Shown one piece after another: positions 52,126 to 60,633 of a stretch of 64,000 nucleotides of DNA (within the stretch, counting starts at the first letter, position 1; each line of letters opens with the position of its first letter). The notes beneath the pieces are model-generated. The model was not told the origin of the DNA. It did not search any database and saw nothing but the letters and a program-made list of their open reading frames with translations. Source of the stretch: Candidatus Dormiibacter spiritus (GTDB taxonomy: Bacteria; Chloroflexota; Dormibacteria; Dormibacterales; Dormibacteraceae). Location of the stretch: the NCBI GenBank assembly GCA_003244185.1, contig QHBT01000064.1, positions 1 through 64,000 on the forward strand, in the 5' to 3' direction. Made by a program: the position numbers and the translations under genes.

Positions 52126-53847
52126 TTAGCCGTTGTTGTTCCCCGTGCTGTCGCCACCGCCCTGATCGCCATTGCCGTCAGTATCGGCGATCGAAAGCTT
52201 CTCGAGCGACAGATACTTGTGCGCCGCGGCACTGGCGGGATCGGCGGCGAAGTGACGCTGCAGTTTTCGCTGATTCAGTGCGTTGTCAAGGGCCGCCATA
52301 ATCATCGACTGGTCGAGCACGAGATCTCGGTGACCCACCTGTTTGGTGGTCGGATTGACTGCGTCGTAGAAGCCACCGTCGGCTCTGTAGAGGTCAGGGT
52401 AAAGCTGTTTCAGTGCCTGGATATTGGCATACGCTTGCCTCGGTAAGACATCCAGGGCTATGAAGGACGCATGGGGGCTGACAACATCCTCAGTGGCGCA
52501 GCCGTGGCACTGCGACAGGCCCAGGTTCGGGTGGTTGGCGTCCGCCCCCACCCCGAAATAGGGAAACCGCAAACCCTCCACCCCATAGCCCCCATAGCCG
52601 CCGGTGTCGTCTGCGGTACTGGAGGGAGACATGCCCCAGACCGGGTAATGCAGCACCTGCGTCGTGTACCTCACCTGTACCTGCGCAGCGCGGCGGTCGG
52701 CCAGGCCGAAGCTCTTCGTCCCCCAGGTCGTCTCTGGCACAACGAGGTTCGCCATCAGCGCTTCGAACATGCCCCCGGCGAAAGTCGGGATGAACGTGAG
52801 GTTGCTGCCGGGGTAGGTGTAGTGGCCTTCCCAGACGTTGAATCGCTTGCCTGACTGCGGGTCTTTGTAGACCTGCCAGTAGCCGCCCACCGGCCACTGT
52901 CCCTGCCAGGAAAAATCAGGGTCGGTCGGGCATTGCTTGGGCGGGAGCGTACGCCAGCTGCGCCACCACACATCGCCCGGCATCTGATGCAGCCCCATCC
53001 CGACGTAGGCAGAGATGCGCGGGTCACTGTAGAGCGCACCGTTGTGGTAGTACTGCTTCCAGTTGTCGCCCTGGTCGACTGGCAGCCCGATATAGTAGCC
53101 GCCGAACATCTGCCCAGTCGGTTGGTTCCCAATTATGGCTGGGTTCGCGTTGCATGCAATCTGCGGCCGGCTGTCGTAGAAGAGTCCAAAGTCCATCGGC
53201 TTCAGGAGGGTGTTGACGAGGCCCCGCAGCTCCGGCATGGCGCTCCGGACCACTATCAGTCCCGACGCGTACCAGCCGTTGTCGACGTTGGAGATGAAGT
53301 AACAGTTATCGAATATCGGCGTGGTCTCGGTGGCGCAATCGATATCGCCAGGATTGCGGATGACATGGCCGCTGGTGGTGTCGTACCACTGATGCAGAAA
53401 GCCATGGTCTCTGGCCAGCTTGGCTACCTCAATCAGGGTGAACGCGATTTCCGCCCGCGCGCCCTCCCTGCTGATGAGCCCGAGATCGTGGGCGGCCACC
53501 ACCGCCCAGAGGTAGACGCCGATGTTCGCGGCGGAGGTGTAGGTGCCGCGCTTCCCGTTGGGACCAATGTTGTCAAGCGGTAGGTGCGTGTTCGGGTCGA
53601 CGTCCGCGCTGTAGAACTTCCAGGTGTCACGGGCGATGTTGTAGAGGACTGCGCGCTGCTGTGCGTTGAGAGCGCCTTGCCCGCCGTTGTTGTCCCCACC
53701 GCCACCGCTCTGATCGGCGTAGACGCCGGTGGGCTGGATCGAAGCTGTCAGCAATGCCACTAGGCCGACGATCAGCCCGAGGCGGGCGCCGCGCCAGCCC
53801 CGGTGCACCAACCTGGTTGGGCTCACATCCCGATCTTGCACAGTCAT
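52126..53847 (-). CDS. Secreted glucoamylase-fold protein (PF10091/DUF3131, GH144-like)
   Basis: 573 aa. A signal peptide (helix at about 23-37, cleavage near VYA-D) is followed by an (alpha/alpha)6-type domain: NIARDTWKFYSADVDPNTHL, AANIGVYLWAVVAAHDLGLI, VDNGWYASGLIVVRSAMPEL, YPVWGMSPSSTADDTGGYGG, VVSPHASFIALDVLPRQAYA and LYRADGGFYDAVNP. These are characteristic of the glucoamylase family that includes beta-1,2-glucan hydrolases. The C-terminus is a low-complexity Gly/Asn/Asp tail. It begins 8 bases after the permease gene in the same operon, so it probably generates the oligosaccharide that the ABC system imports. Confidence 0.75.
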   Translation of the reverse strand: MTVQDRDVSPTRLVHRGWRGARLGLIVGLVALLTASIQPTGVYADQSGGGGDNNGGQGALNAQQRAVLYNIARDTWKFYSADVDPNTHLPLDNIGPNGKRGTYTSAANIGVYLWAVVAAHDLGLISREGARAEIAFTLIEVAKLARDHGFLHQWYDTTSGHVIRNPGDIDCATETTPIFDNCYFISNVDNGWYASGLIVVRSAMPELRGLVNTLLKPMDFGLFYDSRPQIACNANPAIIGNQPTGQMFGGYYIGLPVDQGDNWKQYYHNGALYSDPRISAYVGMGLHQMPGDVWWRSWRTLPPKQCPTDPDFSWQGQWPVGGYWQVYKDPQSGKRFNVWEGHYTYPGSNLTFIPTFAGGMFEALMANLVVPETTWGTKSFGLADRRAAQVQVRYTTQVLHYPVWGMSPSSTADDTGGYGGYGVEGLRFPYFGVGADANHPNLGLSQCHGCATEDVVSPHASFIALDVLPRQAYANIQALKQLYPDLYRADGGFYDAVNPTTKQVGHRDLVLDQSMIMAALDNALNQRKLQRHFAADPASAAAHKYLSLEKLSIADTDGNGDQGGGDSTGNNNG

Positions 53848-53855
53848 TGCCCTCC

Positions 53856-54743
53856 TTAGCCCTTGATCCCTGTCATCGCGATGCCCTGCGTGAAATACCG
53901 CTGCAGCAGGAGGAAGACGATCAGCACAGGTGCCACCAGGAGCACCGAGCCCGCCATCAACGTGCCGTAGTCGGAGCTGTGCTGGCCGATGGAGAACGTG
54001 GCCACTCCCACCGGGAGCGTGTACATCCGCTCACTGGTGCTGACCACCAGCGGCCAGAGGAAGTTGTTCCAGGAGGCCAGAAAGGTGAAGATCCCAAGCG
54101 TCGCCAGCGGCGTGCCACAGAGCGGCATGACGACCGAGCGGAAGATGCGAAGCTCGCTGGCGCCATCGATCCGGGCCGCCTCGATGAGATCATCGGGGAT
54201 GCTGCCGATGAACTGCCGCATGAGGAAGACGCCGAAGGGACCGGCAGCGAACGGCAGGATCAGGCCTGCGTAGGTGTTCACCAGCCCGATCGCGCTCATC
54301 AGCACGAAGAGCGGCACCAGAGTCACTGTGCTGGGGACCATCAGCGTGGCCATCACCAGGAGGAAGATCTTGTCCCGGCCGGGGAAGTGGAGCTTGGTCA
54401 GCGCATAGCCCAGCATCGAGCAGAACAGCAGGTTGGCACCGACCACGAAGAAGGCCACGACCGCCGAGTTGAGGAAATAGAGCGGAAAGTTGAGCTTCTG
54501 GAAAAGGGTGTTGAAGTTGTCCAGCGTCGGTTCGGCGGGCAGGAAGGTGGGGACTATCCTGTGCAGCTCGGGCGCTGTCTTGAACGCGCCGGCGACCATC
54601 CAGACGAACGGTCCCGCCACCAGCACCAGCCCGATGGTGTAACCGATGTAGATGAGACTCCGGCGGAGCGCCGCGCTTTCCCGCCCGCCTGTTCGTCCGG
54701 CCGCGATGGCGGTCTTAGCAGCGGTGGTGGTGGTGGTTGCCAT
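53856..54743 (-). CDS. ABC sugar transporter permease (MalG type)
   Basis: 295 aa, six membrane helices. The inner-membrane EAA loop is EAARIDGASELRIFRSVVMP, which contacts the ATPase. It ends QGIAMTGIKG, the usual MalG C-terminus. It shares one base (TGATG) with the MalF-type gene upstream. No ATPase gene is in the operon, so it must use a shared MsmK-like ATPase encoded elsewhere. Confidence 0.92.
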   Translation of the reverse strand: MATTTTTAAKTAIAAGRTGGRESAALRRSLIYIGYTIGLVLVAGPFVWMVAGAFKTAPELHRIVPTFLPAEPTLDNFNTLFQKLNFPLYFLNSAVVAFFVVGANLLFCSMLGYALTKLHFPGRDKIFLLVMATLMVPSTVTLVPLFVLMSAIGLVNTYAGLILPFAAGPFGVFLMRQFIGSIPDDLIEAARIDGASELRIFRSVVMPLCGTPLATLGIFTFLASWNNFLWPLVVSTSERMYTLPVGVATFSIGQHSSDYGTLMAGSVLLVAPVLIVFLLLQRYFTQGIAMTGIKG

Positions 54744-55681
54744 CAGTCGTTCCTGAGCAGCCTGAACTGCAGGGCGGTGACCGCCGCGATGACCACGAAG
54801 AGGACGTACCCGATCGAACTCGCGTAGCCCAGGTGGAAGTAGCTGAATCCCTCTCGGTACATGTACATCGAGACCGAGAGCGTCTTGTTCAGAGGGCCGC
54901 CCTGGGTCATGATGAACGGCTCCTCGAAGAGCTGGAGATAGCCGATGCTGGTGATCACCGCGACGAAAAGCAGAGTCGGTCGCAGCATCGGCAGAGTGAT
55001 GCGCAACAACTCCCGCCAGGGAGTGGCGCCATCGATCCGGGCCGCCTCGTAAACGTCTTCGGGGATCCCCTGCAGTCCGGCCAGGAAAAGGACCATCACG
55101 TTGCCGAGGTTCCGCCAGACTGCCATCGCGATGATGCAGGGCATCGCCAGAGTGGGGTTGCCGAGCCAGTTGGGACCACTGATCCCGATCTGCTTCAGCG
55201 CTCCATTGATCAGGCCGAAGTTTGGGTCGAGGAGGAAGCGCCAGATAACAGCTATGGCGACGATGCTGGTCACGGTTGGCAGGTAGTAACCGACTCGGAA
55301 AACTGAGCGCAGCCGTCCCAGGGCGCGGTTCAGTCCAAGCGCTGCCACCAGACCCAGAACGGTCGTGGCGATCAGCCCGACCACCGTGAAGTACGCGGTG
55401 TTCAAGGCGGCTTGTCTGAAGTTATCGTCGCTGAAGAGCTTGGCGTAGTTCTGCAGGCCTATGAACGGGGCGCCCAGCGGTGCCGTCAGGTCGCCCAGGC
55501 TGAAGTCGGTGAAGCTCAGGACCAGCGAAGCCAGGATCGGCAGCGCCAGGAAAACTAGGAAGAGGATCAGGTAGGGAGCCGAGAACGCGTAGCCGGTGAG
55601 CGCGGCGCGCACGTCTCCGCCGCGGCGAGCGGGCCGCGCCACCATCGGTGGTGGCGCGGCGGTGATCGGAAGCTGGCTCAC
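54743..55681 (-). CDS. ABC sugar transporter permease (MalF type)
   Basis: 312 aa from the GTG at 55681, which overlaps the binding-protein stop (GTGA). Six helices; the EAA loop is EAARIDGATPWRELLRITLP, and QGGPLNKTLSVSMYMYREGF is the typical MalF C-terminal region. Pairs with the MalG-type permease. Confidence 0.92.
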   Translation of the reverse strand: MSQLPITAAPPPMVARPARRGGDVRAALTGYAFSAPYLILFLVFLALPILASLVLSFTDFSLGDLTAPLGAPFIGLQNYAKLFSDDNFRQAALNTAYFTVVGLIATTVLGLVAALGLNRALGRLRSVFRVGYYLPTVTSIVAIAVIWRFLLDPNFGLINGALKQIGISGPNWLGNPTLAMPCIIAMAVWRNLGNVMVLFLAGLQGIPEDVYEAARIDGATPWRELLRITLPMLRPTLLFVAVITSIGYLQLFEEPFIMTQGGPLNKTLSVSMYMYREGFSYFHLGYASSIGYVLFVVIAAVTALQFRLLRND

Positions 55682-56904
55682 GGCTTGTGGAGGGAGGTCG
55701 CCGCCTGCTGCATGCCCGCAGCTGCTTGGGCAGGTGTCACCTGGCCCGCGCTGGCCTTTTCCAGCCAGTCGTTGATGCTCTTGTCGATCTCGGTCCACTC
55801 GGCTATGGCCGGGGGCGCCTTGGTGGTGGTGAGCTGGTCGCCGTAGACCTTGAGGTTCTGGTCACCTGAGAGCGCCGGGTCCTGCCAGGCGGCCTTGACA
55901 GCCGGCAGGTCGTTGATCGTCTTGAACCAGCTGATCTGCTGCTCTCTCTGGGCCAAGAACTGGACCAGCTTCCAGGCAGCGTCGCGGTGCTGGCTGTTCT
56001 TGAAGACCGCCAGGTCGCCGCCACCGGCCCAGGAGGTCGAGGATTGGTCCTTGGGCACACGCGCGACGGCCCACTTGCCGGTGATCTGCGGATCACTCTT
56101 CAGAAGCGTGCTGATCTGCCAGGGGCCGGAGATGAACATGGGTGTGGCGCCCGAGGTGAAGGTCTGGGTGACGTCGAAGCCCTGCGCCTCACTCTTCGGG
56201 GTGAGCCCTTGCTGGAAGTACTTGACCCACTCTGTCAGTGACTTGACAGAGGCCTGGCTATCCAGAGTGAACTTGCCGTTCTGCATGACATCACCGCCGG
56301 CGGAGTAGAGGAACGGCAGCCACTCCTGATCGTCGTTGCTCTGCAGGTAGATGCCGTACTGACTGCCTGAGGCCTTGTACGCCTGCGCCAGCTTCATCAG
56401 GTCGTTCCAGGTCTGGGGGGCGGAGTTGATACCAGCCTTCTGGGCCAGGTCGGTGCGGTAGAAGAGGGTTCGGGTGTCGACGTACCAGGGCACGCCCACC
56501 GCCTTGCCGTTGACCACGACGGCGTCCCAGGCACCGGAGTAAAAGTCGCTCTTGCTCACGGAGCTGGGGACCTGGTCCAGCACGCCGATCTTGCCGAACT
56601 CGCCCATCCAGGTGGTCCCCATCAGGCTCAGATCGGGCGTCTGGCGGCCTGCGACAGCTGTCACCAGCTTGTCGTGGGCGACGCCCCAGGGGATGGCTGT
56701 GACGTTGACTGTGATGTTGGGGTTCGCCTTCTTGAAGGCCTGCATCGCATCGCTGGTGGGCAGCTTGTCGCCCTCGTCGCCCATGGCCCACATGGTCAGC
56801 GTGACCGGCCCGGAGCTCGTGTTCGACGTACTCGAGGTCCCGCACGCCGTGAGGACGAGGGCGAGTACAGCCAGACAGTTGATGGCCCGTGCACTGGATC
56901 TCAT
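55678..56904 (-). CDS. ABC sugar-binding lipoprotein
   Basis: 408 aa from the ATG at 56904, preceded by a strong AGGAGGTG Shine-Dalgarno at seven-base spacing. Lipobox LVLTACG at about residues 17-23, then a family 1 solute-binding fold: TLTMWAMGDEGDKLPTSDAM, NPNITVNVTAIPWGVAHDKL, GVPWYVDTRTLFYRTDLAQK and MFISGPWQISTL. It captures an oligosaccharide outside the membrane for the two permeases. Its ATG overlaps the LacI stop (ATGA). Confidence 0.92.
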   Translation of the reverse strand: MRSSARAINCLAVLALVLTACGTSSTSNTSSGPVTLTMWAMGDEGDKLPTSDAMQAFKKANPNITVNVTAIPWGVAHDKLVTAVAGRQTPDLSLMGTTWMGEFGKIGVLDQVPSSVSKSDFYSGAWDAVVVNGKAVGVPWYVDTRTLFYRTDLAQKAGINSAPQTWNDLMKLAQAYKASGSQYGIYLQSNDDQEWLPFLYSAGGDVMQNGKFTLDSQASVKSLTEWVKYFQQGLTPKSEAQGFDVTQTFTSGATPMFISGPWQISTLLKSDPQITGKWAVARVPKDQSSTSWAGGGDLAVFKNSQHRDAAWKLVQFLAQREQQISWFKTINDLPAVKAAWQDPALSGDQNLKVYGDQLTTTKAPPAIAEWTEIDKSINDWLEKASAGQVTPAQAAAGMQQAATSLHKP

Positions 56905-57938
56905 GACGAAGCACCTCCTCTCGGGCGGCGGCGGCTTCTGCATCCGCAGCTCGCTCGGAACACGATCTCGGTGGGCAGGAGAGCGTTCACAGGTTCACTC
57001 TCATCACCCTCAACCCGGGCCTGGAGCAGCTCGGCCGCCCGGGCCCCCAACTCGGCCAGTGGCTGCCTGACAGTCGTCAACGGCGGCGAAAAGTAGCGAG
57101 CCGTCGGCACGTCGTCCCAGCCGGTGATCGCCACGTCGCCGGGAAGGCGGAGCTTGAGCTCCCGCGCCGCGGCATAGGCCCCTGTCGCTATGTCGTCGTT
57201 GGCGCAGAACAGGGCTGTTGGGCGATTGTCTGCCCCAAGCAGACGCAGGGCAACCTGGTAGCCCTCGGCTTCCAAGAGCGCGGAGAGCTCCGGCCACGCG
57301 GGGCCGGCCAGCCCAGCCTCTTGGTGGGCGGCGAGGAAGCCCGACCAGCGCTCGGCGCAATCCGGGGAGGAGTGCGTGTCGCCGATGAAACCGATGCTCT
57401 TGTGGCCGTGCTCGAGCAGGTGGGCAGCCAGCGCCCGAGCGGCCTCCCGGTTCTCCGAGCGCACGGTGTCCTCACCATCCACCCGCGGTCGTGCCAGCAG
57501 CACCGTAGGGGTGCCCTGTCGGCGGAGCTCGGCGATCATCTCGTCAGGCACTGTGCGCCCGAACACCACCAGCCCATCGACCTTGCTGGTCAGATCCAGG
57601 ACGAGCTGCTCAGGGCCAGGCCTTCCTTGCGTGCCGGCGATCAGCACGCTCAGGCCGAGCCGGTTCGCCGCCTCCTCCACGCCCATGAGCACGCCGGCGT
57701 AGTAGGGCCGCGAGAGGTTGGGAAAGACCACCCCGATGCTGCCGTGCCGGAGGCGCTGAAGCGCGCGAGCGGCACCGTTCGGGCGGTAGCCGACCTTGAG
57801 GGAGGACTCCACCACTCGGCGCTCCGTCTCCTCTCGCACTCGCGACCCACCGCTCAAGGCCCGAGACACCGTGGCGATCGACACGCCCGCGTGCCTGGCA
57901 ACCGTGTAGATGGTCGGCCGGTTCCGATGTGCCCTCAC
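56901..57938 (-). CDS. LacI-family transcriptional regulator
   Basis: 345 aa from the GTG at 57938. The N-terminal HTH TIYTVARHAGVSIATVSRAL and hinge SGGSRVREETERRVVESSLK, then YRPNGAARALQRLRHGSIGV begin a periplasmic-binding-like effector domain that ends with GDVAITGWDDVPTARYFSPP. First gene of the glycan operon, directly overlapping the binding-protein gene. A palindromic operator overlaps its own -35 (57979-57994), so it should autoregulate the operon. Confidence 0.92.
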   Translation of the reverse strand: MRAHRNRPTIYTVARHAGVSIATVSRALSGGSRVREETERRVVESSLKVGYRPNGAARALQRLRHGSIGVVFPNLSRPYYAGVLMGVEEAANRLGLSVLIAGTQGRPGPEQLVLDLTSKVDGLVVFGRTVPDEMIAELRRQGTPTVLLARPRVDGEDTVRSENREAARALAAHLLEHGHKSIGFIGDTHSSPDCAERWSGFLAAHQEAGLAGPAWPELSALLEAEGYQVALRLLGADNRPTALFCANDDIATGAYAAARELKLRLPGDVAITGWDDVPTARYFSPPLTTVRQPLAELGARAAELLQARVEGDESEPVNALLPTEIVFRASCGCRSRRRPRGGASS

Positions 57939-57956
57939 CTATGCGCCCCAGTGCTT

Positions 57957-57994
57957 CTTATAGCACCCGCAGCCGCCAATGTAAAGGCTTACAT
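57957..57994 (-). promoter_or_regulatory. Promoter and LacI-type operator of the glycan operon
   Basis: On the minus strand a TTTACA -35 (57985-57980) is 17 bases from a TATAAG -10 (57962-57957). The -35 lies inside ATGTAAAGGCTTACAT (57979-57994), a LacI-family TGTAA-N4-TTACA palindrome. Repressor bound there would block RNA polymerase. The leader to the GTG is only about 12 bases. Confidence 0.7.
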
Positions 57995-58180
57995 AGGAGC
58001 GGGAGGCGGCTGCCTTTTGCGGCTAACGGCCGGCTGCGCCAGGCGGCACGAGCGGTCGGCCGCGCCTGGTGCGGACCCGCCTCGACGCGGTTTGCTTACC
58101 GGCTTTCCGACGGCAGGTGGAGCGGCGAGTGCCATGTCCGGCGCGAGAGGCGGGGAGGCCGGTTCCTCCCAGGCTGAGCG

Positions 58181-59239
58181 CTAGAGCTTGACGGCCAGTG
58201 GAGTGCGCTGCCCGTTTCGCAGGGGAGCGCCGACTTCATGCAGGAAGCCCAGGATCTCTCGATATGACTGCACAAGTGAAGTCTCGTAGTACGGGATGCC
58301 GTGCTCCTCGCAGAATTCGCGGACTATGTCGTGCGCCTTGGCCATCTGATTGCGCGGCAGCGTGGGGAAGAGATGATGCTCGATCTGGTAGTTGAGCGCG
58401 CCGTACCAGACATCAGTCAGCGGATGTGGCTTCACATTGCGTGAGGTGATGACCTGCCGGACCAGGAAGCTGACGTTCGTGCCCGCCTCGATCTGCGGCA
58501 TGCCCTTGTGGTTGGGTGCGAAGACCAGAGCCATGTAGCAGCCGCCGCAGCACTGCTGGATCAGTATCGCCAGCAGCGCGGGAAGCGGTCCCAGCACCAG
58601 TACGAAGAAGCCAACGTAGAGGAGCCAGAAAGACGCCAGGAGGACCAGCTCCAGAACCCTGTACTTCGAGCGCCGTTTGACCAGGAACTGCACGCTCCTG
58701 TAGTGCATGCTGAAGCCGAGCAGGAAAAGCAGGGGAAAGAAGAAAAAGGCCTGGTACTTGGCAATGAAGCGCCCTACGCCCTTTGAGTTCCAGGCCTGCT
58801 CTTCCGAATAGGCGATGACGCCCGGTCCGATGTCAGGATCGAGATCTTCACTGTTGGGGTTGGCGTGGTGGCGGTTGTGCTTGTCCACCCACCAGCCGTA
58901 GCTCATGCCCAGCCCCAGATTGGCGGTGAGCAGCCCCACCAGCACATTCAGCCGGCTGCGTTCAAACATCTGGCGGTGGCCGGAATCATGAAGCTGGAAG
59001 CCGAGCTGGCCGAAGATGAAGGCGACCACCAGGGAGTTCAGGGCGACCAGCCAGAGGGGGTGATAGAGCACGAAAAGCGCAATGCAAAGAGACAAGCCGA
59101 TGAGCTTGAAGGCGATCGAGCGGAGGTAGAAGGCCGGCTGCTTGTCCAGCAGCCCCGCCTCTTGAATCCTGCGCTTCAGAACTGCGTAGTCACTGGCATC
59201 GGTTGCGGCGGACGAGGTCGGCATCAAAGCTGCGGTCAT
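58181..59239 (-). CDS. Acyl-lipid fatty acid desaturase
   Basis: 352 aa from the ATG at 59239; an upstream TTG frame to 59293 is possible. Three histidine boxes are intact: HDSGH, HNRHH and QIEHHLFP. The four membrane helices and the Q-x-x-HH third box are of the DesA3/delta-6-like membrane di-iron type. It desaturates fatty acyl chains of membrane lipids or acyl-CoA with O2. No fused cytochrome b5 domain. Monocistronic; no thermosensor pair (DesK/R) nearby. Confidence 0.88.
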   Translation of the reverse strand: MTAALMPTSSAATDASDYAVLKRRIQEAGLLDKQPAFYLRSIAFKLIGLSLCIALFVLYHPLWLVALNSLVVAFIFGQLGFQLHDSGHRQMFERSRLNVLVGLLTANLGLGMSYGWWVDKHNRHHANPNSEDLDPDIGPGVIAYSEEQAWNSKGVGRFIAKYQAFFFFPLLFLLGFSMHYRSVQFLVKRRSKYRVLELVLLASFWLLYVGFFVLVLGPLPALLAILIQQCCGGCYMALVFAPNHKGMPQIEAGTNVSFLVRQVITSRNVKPHPLTDVWYGALNYQIEHHLFPTLPRNQMAKAHDIVREFCEEHGIPYYETSLVQSYREILGFLHEVGAPLRNGQRTPLAVKL

Positions 59240-59436
59240 CGCCGTTGATTGTGACGCCTCGGCAGCCGGAGCCGCCGTTGAGAAGCTGAGCAACGCCTGA
59301 CATTCGCTTGCGGACGGGCCTCCGCTGCGAGCCTGCTTGGCATTCCACAGTCACCTGTGCGGGCCGATTCGGAGGTGCGGCGCTGCTTGCGGCTGCTCGG
59401 TCGAAGCCAGGAGACGCCCGATTTCGGCAGACGGAG

Positions 59437-59522
59437 TGGTGCGGCGGAGAGGATTTGAACCTCCACGGGGAAACCCCCACTAGCTCCTGAAACTAGCGCG
59501 TCTGCCGTTCCGCCACCGCCGC
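59437..59522 (-). tRNA. tRNA-Leu (CAG)
   Basis: Acceptor GCGGCGG/CCGCCGC, D-loop with GGCAGACG, anticodon arm CTAGT-TTCAGGA-GCTAG (anticodon CAG), a class II long variable arm, T-loop TTCAAAT, discriminator A and an encoded CCA. Confidence 0.93.
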
Positions 59523-59532
59523 GTCGAGGGCG

Positions 59533-60633
59533 CTAAGTATAGGCCAGCCCCAGCGGCCGGCCGAAGCAGGCGGCCACCCGCTCCGCCTCCGCCTTAACCG
59601 CCCGCCGCTCCAGAGCCCCCAGCCGGCGCAGCGGCGTCACCGTCAGGTTGATGTGGTCGCGCAGGAGCCGGTGGCTCCAGACGCCGGCGATCCGTCCGCC
59701 CAGCAGCACTGTGGGGGAGATCCAGCCTGCCGTCCGGTACACCGCTGGGCGGTGCTGTCGGAGAAGCAGGTGATCGCGCTCAGCGTGCGCGAGCAGCAAG
59801 GGCTCGAAGCCGGCGAGGAGCCGGCCGGGAATATCGAGCTCATCAGCTCGGCGCAGCACCTCCTCATCAACGGCCAGGCCAACCAGCTTGGCGCCCTCGA
59901 CTTCCACCTCCATCAGCTCGTGGCGCAGGAGCTGGAAAGACTCCTGGACCTGAGCGGCGCTGCGAGAGCCTGCCCACCGGCCGTAGTCCCGGCGGGTGGC
60001 CGGCCCATACGATCTCAGGTAGCGGCGCAGCCAGCACTTGCGCGCCTCGGCCGAATCCAGCCTGATGTAGGGCCGTCCGAGCCAGCGGTCGGGTCGCACG
60101 AAGGTGACCTCCTGCCCCCGCGGCGGGCCGTGTACCAGGAGTCCCAGCCGCGCGGCCGGGCCGAGCAGCGAGCCCCAGGAGTCGATAGGCATTCCCAGTC
60201 GCTCGGCCAGCTCCCGCCGGCTCAGCGGCTCACCCCCATCCAGTGCTTGGGCCAGCCTGCACTCCAGTTCGCGGGCTTCGGCCAAAGTCAGGCCCATCCA
60301 CTTGAGCCAGAGCTCACGGTAAACGGTCTCCGGCTCGAACATGGAGATGTAGAGCTGATGCTGTTCGGGAGTTAGTACGTGGAGGGTGCCGCGCATGCAC
60401 CAGGCCCGAATCAGGCTCCGGTCCTGCCAGAGCGCCTGGTCAAGAGAGGTACCGGCAGGCTGCTCCAGGCGCGACCAGCCCTGCATCTCCGCCCAGCCAA
60501 GCACCTGGGCCTGCAGCCCGCACGCGTTCTCGGCGGCGGCCGCCAGTGATGGCTCGGCCAGCCGCCGGCTGAGCCCCAGCCGCAGGAGCCTGAACGCCGC
60601 CAGCCCGCGGGGGCTGAGCTGCAGCCGGCTCAG
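59533..60633 (-). CDS. Winged-helix DNA-binding domain protein (HTH_42/YcaQ-AlkX type), probable CTG start
   Basis: 366 aa if started at the CTG at 60633-60631, which overlaps the ligase TGA as CTGA. The first ATG/GTG/TTG in frame is at 60504 and would remove [20 protein letters not shown] and LAAAAENACGLQAQVLGWAE, a conserved start of this family (the G-x-QAQ helix). Further motifs: LIRAWCMRGTLHVLTPEQH, RRDYGRWAGS, and LLLRQHRPAVYRTAGWISPT plus VLLGGRIAGVW near the end. Relatives act in DNA repair (YcaQ) or are uncharacterised. Confidence 0.75.
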   Translation of the reverse strand: MSRLQLSPRGLAAFRLLRLGLSRRLAEPSLAAAAENACGLQAQVLGWAEMQGWSRLEQPAGTSLDQALWQDRSLIRAWCMRGTLHVLTPEQHQLYISMFEPETVYRELWLKWMGLTLAEARELECRLAQALDGGEPLSRRELAERLGMPIDSWGSLLGPAARLGLLVHGPPRGQEVTFVRPDRWLGRPYIRLDSAEARKCWLRRYLRSYGPATRRDYGRWAGSRSAAQVQESFQLLRHELMEVEVEGAKLVGLAVDEEVLRRADELDIPGRLLAGFEPLLLAHAERDHLLLRQHRPAVYRTAGWISPTVLLGGRIAGVWSHRLLRDHINLTVTPLRRLGALERRAVKAEAERVAACFGRPLGLAYT

